Part shown: positions 57,657 through 64,000 of the stretch, one piece after another
Numbering within the stretch: the stretch's first letter is position 1
Layout of the letters: each line of letters begins with the position of its first letter
Assembly: GCA_019828565.1 (NCBI GenBank)
Contig: JAHDYR010000067.1
Span: 186,001 to 250,000 of the forward strand
DNA: 64,000 nucleotides
From: Carpediemonas membranifera
Lineage: Eukaryota; Fornicata
Reading direction: 5' to 3'
Notes under the pieces: generated by a model
The model's input: the letters and a program-made list of their open reading frames with translations, nothing else
Told to the model about the DNA's origin: nothing
Databases searched by the model: none
Translations under genes and position numbers: made by a program

Positions 57657-58127
57657 TTGCTCGAGCTCAGGCGGCAGTCCTGCTGCTGTGACCATGCCAC
57701 ATTCGACGAGTGGGTCCCCGACGCCATGCGCGCCGTTCCCTACAAGCGCCCGACCGAGCAGCGCCGGGTCGATAACATTCCGTCGTACATGGTCATCGCG
57801 CTCATTACGATGCTCGACATGGTCAAAGCAGCTGAGGGGGGCGATGATTTCGAGGCCTGCGACGAAGCGCGGGTCTGGCTGAGGGACAAGCTCAAGCTCA
57901 TCGAGTTCGCCGATGATAACAGACGCGACTTCCTGTCCCTTAAGCAGCTCGGTGACCTCGATGATCCACTTGCTCTTGCGCTCTTGCGGACGAGTTCGAC
58001 GTGGCTTCGGGCGAGCTCCCGTAGCGCCCGGACAAGTTGGATGCACTGGTCCGCTCGAAGGCCAAACTCGGCAAGCCGGGTAACAGCTTCGAACGTGGTA
58101 TTTTCGGGCACATATCGCGTGTGGTGA
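57657..58127 (+). pseudogene. Gag-like remnant of a Ty3/gypsy element (K)
   Basis: From about 57740 the frame encodes a helical region (RRVDNIPSYMVIALITMLDM, ARVWLRDKLKLIEFADD) that looks like a capsid domain. It leaves the coding frame near 57975. No knuckle or protease is seen before the RT fragment at 58300. Confidence 0.4.
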
Positions 58128-58277
58128 TATGCAAGGAGCGACTGCTCTGAACACGTTTCAACGGGAATCGACGTGCTCATCGCTGAGTGTGCCCGTCGAT
58201 GCTGCAGAGTACTGCTGCCAACGCTTCTTATCGACCTGGCCAAGGACCGGCGTGTCCGTGTGACCACGTGACATCGA

Positions 58278-58938
58278 GACCACGGAGGATAAGAGGTTCC
58301 ACGCCCCGGCACGTCACTTCGACCCAGTAAGGCAGGTACTGGTGCGAGAGCTGGTGCGAGACCTCCTCTCGAAAGGGGTCATTCGGAGGAGCAGGTCTCC
58401 ATACGCGTCGAAGGTCGTCTTAGCGGACAAGAAGGGTGGGAAGGTCCGCCTGTGCATTGACTTCAGGGAGCTGAACAACATCACAAAGGTCCTGGTCCAC
58501 GACCTCCCCGACCCGGTTGTCCTGTCAGTGCTGCTGGCGGACAAGAAGAGGTTCGCTACGCTCGACCTCAAGACGGCTTTCCACCAGATACCGATTAAGG
58601 AGGAAGTCACGGGACTCGCGGCGTTCTCAACTGCCGACGGGCACTTCGAGTACGTCCGCATGCCGTTCGGACTCAAGAACGCCGCGGCGTACATGCAGCG
58701 CTGCATGGAGATACTGGGGGTCCTCCTGTACACGGCAATGATCGCTTACATTGATGATATCACGGTCTTCGGACGCACGAAGGAGGAGTACGACTCGAAC
58801 CTTGAAGCAGTGATGCGTCGCCTGACGTCGTTCGGGGTGGGGCTCAACAGGGAGAAGTGCCATTTCGACCTCACCGAGATCGAGTACCTAGGCATTTACA
58901 TAAGGCCTGCCAGTAGCTCTTGCTGCTGCCTTCGGTGA
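58278..58938 (+). pseudogene. RT fragment of element K
   Basis: The frame encodes the RT palm and fingers: VLVRELVRDLLSKGVIRRSR, KKGGKVRLCIDFRELN, FATLDLKTAFHQIPI, MPFGLKNAAAYMQRCM, then the active site AYIDDITVFG (58750) and REKCHFDLTEIEYLG, where it stops. The first 367 bp (58278-58644) recur at 61281-61647 with one substitution. There are no RNase H or integrase parts here. Confidence 0.7.
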
Positions 58939-59186
58939 GCAAGGCGGCTGCGAGGTTAGTTAGGCAGTTGCTGCAGCGAGGGGTTCGCCGCTTGCCTTTT
59001 GATAAACACTGAAGTTGCCCCGGGCTAGGCCCGCAGCGAGGTCAAAGATGAGTTGGTCTAGGGACCAGGGGTGACAGAGTCGCCCGCGAAGGTGTTCTTG
59101 CCAGCGTGATTGCGGATCTCGTTGAGGATCTGGAATGACTTCTTGCCGATTTCGCCCGAAGTCGACAGTGCAAGGACGCGGAAGCT

Positions 59187-59360
59187 GTGGTCCTTGAAGT
59201 TCGCGTTTGCGTACTTGGTAATCTTCGCGTCCTCTCTTGCAGCAAGTCCTCCCGGTCTTGCGCAGATTGTGACGTCGACAGCAACGAGTACCTGGGGTGG
59301 ATCATTGCTGACGGAACGCCCCAGATAGGGTCAAGGCTATCCGGGATTACCCCACCCCCA
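59187..59360 (+). pseudogene. Small RT/connection remnant
   Basis: A plus-strand frame with NEYLGWIIADGTPQIGSRLSGI matches the YLG-x-I-x-x-x-G region after the RT thumb of gypsy elements. The flanks (58940-59186) are degraded and hold nothing else I can name. Confidence 0.4.
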
Positions 59361-59422
59361 CGATTGTGCCGTGCCTCGTCACCGTGTGCTCAGCAGTGTG
59401 CTCATTTATCATTTACATTTGA

Positions 59423-60934
59423 TTAAATCTGATCAGCGGACTTCTTGGGCTCGAAGTTAGCCGTGATCTGGAGAACAGGGGGCGCATACGAGGTCGCGAC
59501 GTCCGAGAACTCCACGTTGTTGATCAGAGGCGTCGGGATGCCGAGAGTGCTGCCGTCGTACAACGCAGTCAGGTGGTTAGCCACACCCTTGCCGAGGACC
59601 TTGAACATCGCGGTAATCGGCCCGGTAACGGCAAAGTCCCCGACCTTGCTGGAGGCCACGGACAGAGTCTGGTTATACGACTCGAACTTGAAGAGGAAGA
59701 GGTCAGAGGAGGGTCCAGTGGTCATGCTGGCACTATAGCCGGTGCCCCAGTTCAATGTGGCCAGCTCGCCCGAGATGGAGCCCTTGACTGTGACCGTGGT
59801 GTCGAACCCGACGTACAGCGCGGCGGGGAACACCTTGACGTACGGCTTGGCGTTGGCATTGATGTGGAGGGTGAGGTCCTGGCTAGGCAGGCCGCGGACG
59901 CCGGGGATAGAGCTCTTCCAGCCGTCCGTGTTCATGAAACGGGCCATAGAGGGGGCTGCGGTGGCCTTGGCGGCGTCACCGGCGTAGTATCCGTGTCTGA
60001 AGCCAGTTCCGATCATCGAGTCGATCGCCTCCTCATGGATAAAGATCTGGAGGGCCTTGGAGTTGATGAGGTCGGGCAGGGCCTTGGACAGGCCGGGGAG
60101 GGTGGCGGACTGGTTCATATAGCGGGTCACCCCGGCAGTGGTGAAGGCAGCGAAGTTGTCGCCGTACTCGACTGAACCGACGAGGCGCTCATCCCAGGTG
60201 TCTCCGTTGGTGAACGCGTAGTAGGGAACCCACTTGGAGAGCTGCTCGTGCATGACCTGCTTCACAATCCTGGTACCCTGAATCGAACCCTGCTCCTCAA
60301 GCATGCGGATGACGGTGGACTTGAAGATAGCGACGAACATGTCAATGAGCCAGGAAGCACCGCCGTGTAGGGAGACGTTCATATCCTTCACGGACATGAG
60401 GCAGCTGGTGACGGTTTCCGTGGGGATCAGCGTGACGGGGTCGGGGTGGATGTTCACGCGGACAGTGAGGGTGGCGCCCTTGAGGGAGCCAGAGCCGGTG
60501 CCGGCCTCGTGGACGTGAGGGAACGAGACTTTGTCGCCGACGTAGTCGAACGTGGCGTCTGGGTTGAAATCGGACATGACGATAACGAGCTCTTTCGTCT
60601 TGGGATCAGTGGTAGCCTGAAGACCACCAAGAGTGTAGGAAGTGAGCTTCAGGTTGCTGATGGTGTAGGTAACGTTGCCAACGAGGGCAACCTGCTGCCA
60701 TCCGCTGATGGGGGGGAACTTCGACTGCGCCATGCCGTCCAGAATTTGGTCTACGAAGGTGGAAGACCATTTGGTAAGACCTTCGGTGGTAATAGCGACC
60801 TTATAGGGGCCGTTAGCGTTATTCGTGAACTCATCGGCAGTAACAGTCGTCTGAGAAAGCAAGTTGGCGTGATTCATGGAATCAGCAACAGCTAGACAGA
60901 CAAAGAGCAAGAGGAGTGCGGTAAATGTTCGCAT
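59423..60934 (-). CDS. Secreted BPI/LBP-fold protein
   Basis: From ATG 60934 the protein has 503 aa. It starts with a signal peptide (MRTFTALLLLFVCLAVADS). The N-terminal barrel signature is visible: GPYKVAITTEGLTKWSSTFV, then PPISGWQQVALVGNVTYTIS, as in BPI/LBP/CETP proteins (G-x-x-K-x-x-I-T-x-x-G-L and the G-x-V-x-Y-x-x-S strand). Length fits a two-barrel protein. These proteins bind lipids, in animals lipopolysaccharide; secreted relatives occur in protists. Several N-x-S/T sites are present. Two nearly identical RT fragments flank it at 58278 and 61281. Confidence 0.7.
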   Translation of the reverse strand: MRTFTALLLLFVCLAVADSMNHANLLSQTTVTADEFTNNANGPYKVAITTEGLTKWSSTFVDQILDGMAQSKFPPISGWQQVALVGNVTYTISNLKLTSYTLGGLQATTDPKTKELVIVMSDFNPDATFDYVGDKVSFPHVHEAGTGSGSLKGATLTVRVNIHPDPVTLIPTETVTSCLMSVKDMNVSLHGGASWLIDMFVAIFKSTVIRMLEEQGSIQGTRIVKQVMHEQLSKWVPYYAFTNGDTWDERLVGSVEYGDNFAAFTTAGVTRYMNQSATLPGLSKALPDLINSKALQIFIHEEAIDSMIGTGFRHGYYAGDAAKATAAPSMARFMNTDGWKSSIPGVRGLPSQDLTLHINANAKPYVKVFPAALYVGFDTTVTVKGSISGELATLNWGTGYSASMTTGPSSDLFLFKFESYNQTLSVASSKVGDFAVTGPITAMFKVLGKGVANHLTALYDGSTLGIPTPLINNVEFSDVATSYAPPVLQITANFEPKKSADQI

Positions 60935-61280
60935 CGGTGTCAAAGAGTCTCGTCTTCTTAGAACTTTGGATCGCTAAGCAAAATTGAGATGATCCCCATA
61001 TATCTCCAAGATTAGCACACTAACATGGGCCCTGGGTCGAAACAATCTTGATTGAACGGGCTACTGATACAGCTCGCCCCCAACTCCCTTTTGTATCTTT
61101 GTCTTGAAGTTGAAATATGATTGACTCAAGCGTATGCGCCTCTATATGGGCGTGCGAAAGCTGTGCTTGTACAATGACGGACCCGAGAGTCGGCGTTCTT
61201 GCCGAAGAAGGGGACAATTGTTGATATTGTCAGTTTTGACCAGGTCGACAACAAGGCTATGATTGACAGCGAGTTAGCCG
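60935..61280. other. Intergenic region upstream of the BPI-fold gene
   Basis: It presumably contains the promoter; an AT-rich stretch lies at 60970-61010. No gene or clear repeat is seen. Confidence 0.35.
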
Positions 61281-61647
61281 GACCACGGAGGATAAGAGGT
61301 TCCACGCCCCGGCACGTCACTTCGACCCAGTAAGGCAGGTACTGGTGCGAGAGCTGGTGCGAGACCTCCTCTCGAAAGGGGTCATTCGGAGGAGCAGGTC
61401 TCCATACGCGTCGAAGGTCGTCTTAGCGGACAAGAAGGGTGGGAAGGTCCGCCTGTGCATTGACTTCAGGGAGCTGAACAACATCACAAAGGTCCTGGTC
61501 CACGACCTCCCCGACCCGGTTGTCCTGTCAGTGCTGCTGGCGGACAAGAAGAGGTTCGCTACGCTCGACCTCAAGACGGCTTTCCACCAGATACCGATTA
61601 AGGAGGAAGTCACGGGACTCACGGCGTTCTCAACTGCCGACGGGCAC
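61281..61647 (+). repeat. Second copy of the 367-bp RT fragment
   Basis: It is identical to 58278-58644 except for A at 61621 (G at 58618). It ends abruptly and is followed by unrelated sequence before the L LTR. The copy encodes only the RT N-terminal part. Confidence 0.85.
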
Positions 61648-61703
61648 GAGGACAGCAAGAATCGCCCGAGGGGGTTCGGGAGAAGGTCGCTGAGGCTTTG
61701 TGG

Positions 61704-61826
61704 TGTGACACCCAATATTTACATAGATTTATTATTGATATCAGGCAAAGAGTTTCTTGCCGACACCTATTGTGTCGACTCTTCCCTTGTTGTTTTGATA
61801 AGCTATAAAGTCTGCGTCAGACCACA
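61704..61826 (+). repeat. LTR of element L (123 bp), a diverged relative of A/B
   Basis: It has the same plan as the A/B LTR in sense: GATTTATTATTGATAT, GAGTTTCT, hairpin CCGACAC-CTAT-TGTGTCG (approximately 61759-61777), TCTTC, and terminal hairpin GTCTG-CGT-CAGAC before CACA. The terminal hairpin has a different sequence from A (GTTCG/CGAAC) but keeps pairing. Confidence 0.65.
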
Positions 61827-61837
61827 ATACTAGTATT
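61826..61837 (+). promoter_or_regulatory. Post-LTR palindrome of element L
   Basis: AATACTAGTATT, identical to A and B, followed after five bases by an ATG and a short gag-like frame to about 61980. The rest of the element is absent. Confidence 0.65.
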
Positions 61838-62149
61838 TCAACATGACTAAGACCGACATAAGCTTGTTCCCCCTCTACTTTGTCGTAGACGACACCATTG
61901 TGTCGAATAAATTCATTCCCCTTGAGCTTGTCAACTTTACTGGGCCAGGATGGCGACTCTGCTCCACGTCGGGGCCAACGTCACCATGGTGAACGCTGCC
62001 ACGCCCAAGTACTTCCTTCAGACATGAGATCTTTGAGATGTCTGGAAGCCATAGACAAGCTATGTCAAGTGATCGACTCGATCTCGTGATTTTTGGAGGT
62101 GCGCTCGGGGATTTATTGGATATCGTGCAAGCCAATGCCCGCTGAGAAG

Positions 62150-62340
62150 GGGGTCTACAATTGCGCCTCCGTTTCAAACCATGGAATCTACACTCAGTTT
62201 CACTACCGAAGGATGGCTTTCGGACTGAAAGGCGCGGCAGCGTTTTGCCAGAAAACGTTAGAAGAAGTCCTGGCAGACGCAGTGTGGACACGCTGTCTCG
62301 TATACATTGATGACGATCATTTACCTCACAGACCAGTGTG
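62150..62340 (+). pseudogene. RT active-site fragment of a Ty3/gypsy element
   Basis: The frame YTQFHYRRMAFGLKGAAAFC and RCLVYIDD is the segment around the RT catalytic box. It stops a few codons later. No other domain is preserved between 61980 and 62496. Confidence 0.55.
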
Positions 62341-62496
62341 ACAGGCAGGGAATAGCATTCCGGGGTCCACTAACGCTCGAGAGATGGCGAGGTATGACAT
62401 AATATCATATTATAATACGTATTTATGGGTTATGTAGACATAACTCAGACCAACGGCGGGACTCACCAATAAACAAGAGAGACAGCCTTGAACCAC

Positions 62497-64000
62497 TCAC
62501 CCGAGTTTACCCCTAACCGGCGCCGCCTTTCTCCGGACGGCCGCCTTGCTGAGAATGCCCTTAATCTGCACAATGAACGGTACGACGCCCCACTCTCGCC
62601 TGCTGCGGACGGCCTTGGCATCCCGCTCGTCTTTGGGCCCGCTGAACCACAGACTCTGGGGCTTCCCCCCCTCAGGGTGCCTGTCCTCGACGAACGCCTC
62701 CGACGTGACCATCTCTCGGCTCTGGTCGACCCCTCCCGCCCGCCACGTCTCGATGCACCGCTCCTCGAGCCCGGGCATGCGGAGAACGAGGTCGGGGTCC
62801 TCCATGCAGGACTGGATGTCCTGTAGGGCCTGCAGCTGGGCCTTCCCGATGGCGTCGTTGGTGTCCCTGAGGTACTTGAGGAAGTCGCCGTCCTTCTTGA
62901 TCACTTCGGGGTCCACGAGAGAGGCGACGTCCTCGAACTCCGCGATATGGGACGTGGGCACCCGCACCTCGCCCTGGGCGTCCGCGGCCTTCCACAGATG
63001 CTCCATGAGCGCCTCCCTCGCCGGGTATTGGACTCTGTTCTGGCAGACGACGTACCGCTCGCTGTTGGCGGGGCGGGATGAGTACGGCTTGATGATGGTG
63101 AACGTCTCGAACTGGGTGTACAGGATGTAAAGGACAGAGACGGTGAAGGGGCTGAAGCTGTCGAAGATCTTCAGGACGAAGTGGCCGCCCTTTCGCACGA
63201 TAGTCAGCGCCACTATCGCCTGGCAGAGAACCAGCCGCTTGCTCTCGATCTCCTGCATGTTGTAGTTGTGCGAGACGTCGTCACCACCGTCGCACGTCAG
63301 CATGTCCACCGACCGGACGCCCTTCAGCTCCTCGTACGCCGCCCCAAGGCTGTAGATTGACGAGTGGAGCTTCATCACGTTCTCCCGGACGAAGACGGAG
63401 CCATCCGAGAACCGATCCGGGCCGTAGATGCGGAGGAACCGGTTCTCGGGCCGGTTGTGGTGCAGCGTGTACGTCCTCACGTGAAAGTTCTTCAAGTTAA
63501 AGTCGTGCTTGCCCTTCAGAGTCATCCCGAACTGCAGCAACCGTTCAGGGCCCATGCGCCAGAACATGTACTCCGTGAAACCGCCCGGGCCGGCGCACAC
63601 GTCCGCGCAGACCAGTTGGCCGGCCCCGGCATCCTTCCGGAGGGACGACGTGAGTTTGAAGAGGTGGTCTATGTTCATGAGCTTAACTGCGGCCCTATTG
63701 ATGAAGATGTCCTTCTTGCAGTTCTCGTAGGGGTTAGCCCTGTCACGAGCCTGGTAGAACTCCTCGAGGTTCTTGTCGTCAAAGTACGACTTCTGCTTCA
63801 TGATCTCAATGAGAAGCTGTGGATCCATCACAGGAGTCCCGAAGGCCTCCGTCCACCAGCTGCTGTCGCTGAACTTGATCGTGTGCAGCTCAAGTTGAAG
63901 GGCCTTGATTACACCCTCACGCAGCTTGTCACCATTGCGTTTCACTCCCTTATCGCATTGAATGCTGTCAAACTTTTGCTCCGAGGGCCATTCAGCGGGC
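62497..64000 (-). CDS. Cap-1 mRNA 2'-O-methyltransferase (CMTR1-like), 5' end beyond the window
   Basis: The frame is open to the right edge and I see no ATG in it before the first conserved segment, so the start probably lies outside. The Rossmann methyltransferase of the RrmJ/FtsJ type has INRAAVKLMNIDHLF, the SAM site CADVCAGPGGFTEYMFWR, GMTLKG, TCDGG, the FVLKIFD strand and the SERYVVCQNR segment; these give the K-D-K-E tetrad of 2'-O-methyltransferases. N-R-A-A-x-K and C-A-G-P-G-G-F-T/S-E-Y are typical of CMTR1. The enzyme methylates the first transcribed nucleotide of capped mRNA in the nucleus. The last 150 residues are helical and less conserved. The stop is TGA. Confidence 0.85.
   Translation of the reverse strand, partial: PAEWPSEQKFDSIQCDKGVKRNGDKLREGVIKALQLELHTIKFSDSSWWTEAFGTPVMDPQLLIEIMKQKSYFDDKNLEEFYQARDRANPYENCKKDIFINRAAVKLMNIDHLFKLTSSLRKDAGAGQLVCADVCAGPGGFTEYMFWRMGPERLLQFGMTLKGKHDFNLKNFHVRTYTLHHNRPENRFLRIYGPDRFSDGSVFVRENVMKLHSSIYSLGAAYEELKGVRSVDMLTCDGGDDVSHNYNMQEIESKRLVLCQAIVALTIVRKGGHFVLKIFDSFSPFTVSVLYILYTQFETFTIIKPYSSRPANSERYVVCQNRVQYPAREALMEHLWKAADAQGEVRVPTSHIAEFEDVASLVDPEVIKKDGDFLKYLRDTNDAIGKAQLQALQDIQSCMEDPDLVLRMPGLEERCIETWRAGGVDQSREMVTSEAFVEDRHPEGGKPQSLWFSGPKDERDAKAVRSRREWGVVPFIVQIKGILSKAAVRRKAAPVRGKLG

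Noticed and set aside
1-64000. CRISPR array
   Set aside because: No set of short direct repeats with regular unique spacers is present; the only tandem array is coding.

Overview
This window is nuclear DNA from a gene-dense unicellular eukaryote. It carries condensin CAP-G, Sec16, a cap-1 mRNA 2'-O-methyltransferase, the KEOPS subunit Pcc1 and a BPI/LBP-fold secreted protein. Three genes contain introns of only 31-37 nt that end in TTTACACAG. A prokaryote-type radical SAM/SPASM enzyme, the very short introns and secreted BPI-like proteins would fit an anaerobic metamonad (Carpediemonas/fornicate type). That assignment is an inference, not a demonstration.

More than half of the window is mobile DNA, mostly Ty3/gypsy-type LTR elements nested in one another. 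At 1-11.2 kb a fragment (D) is split by element C (370-10769), which is itself split by element A (4129-10170). Host genes follow at 11.8-17.5 kb: a small broken gene, CAP-G, a seven-helix membrane protein and a BED-finger protein. At 17.9-32.7 kb an internally deleted element (E) is split by element F (19767-32479). The gag of F is in turn interrupted by an 8.3-kb block (G) carrying about eight genes: OTU-like, SET, caspase/CHAT-like, Cys-rich and unknown proteins. At 32.7-37.4 kb lie two nested LINE fragments with clear target duplications, a solo LTR, a CCHC-knuckle gene and a DDE transposase remnant. At 37.4-45.5 kb a deleted element (H) is split by element B, a sister copy of A.

The right part alternates host genes and retroelements. 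It holds the radical SAM enzyme and a divergent neighbour (45.7-47.4 kb), retroelement debris, and Sec16 (48.4-51.3 kb). Intact element J (51280-55919) sits 19 bp upstream of the Sec16 start codon. Then come a degenerate small GTPase, Pcc1, retroelement debris, the BPI/LBP-fold protein, a solo LTR (L) and the methyltransferase, which runs off the right edge.

The main observation is about the LTR elements. Their LTRs are extremely short (50-125 bp, 100% identical within each intact element, TGT...ACA ends) and no tRNA-type primer-binding site follows the 5' LTR. Instead, all nine usable 5' LTR/leader junctions carry a perfect 10-12 bp palindrome that begins at the last A of the LTR. Seven different palindrome sequences occur, so symmetry is kept while sequence is not. 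Several LTR families also share a CGACAC...GTGTCG hairpin. I propose that the palindrome replaces the primer-binding site or nucleates RNA dimers. Elements A and B also carry a conserved antisense ORF with a chromodomain-like end.

Many genes are broken by single-base indels in short homopolymers, which may be sequence error rather than decay.
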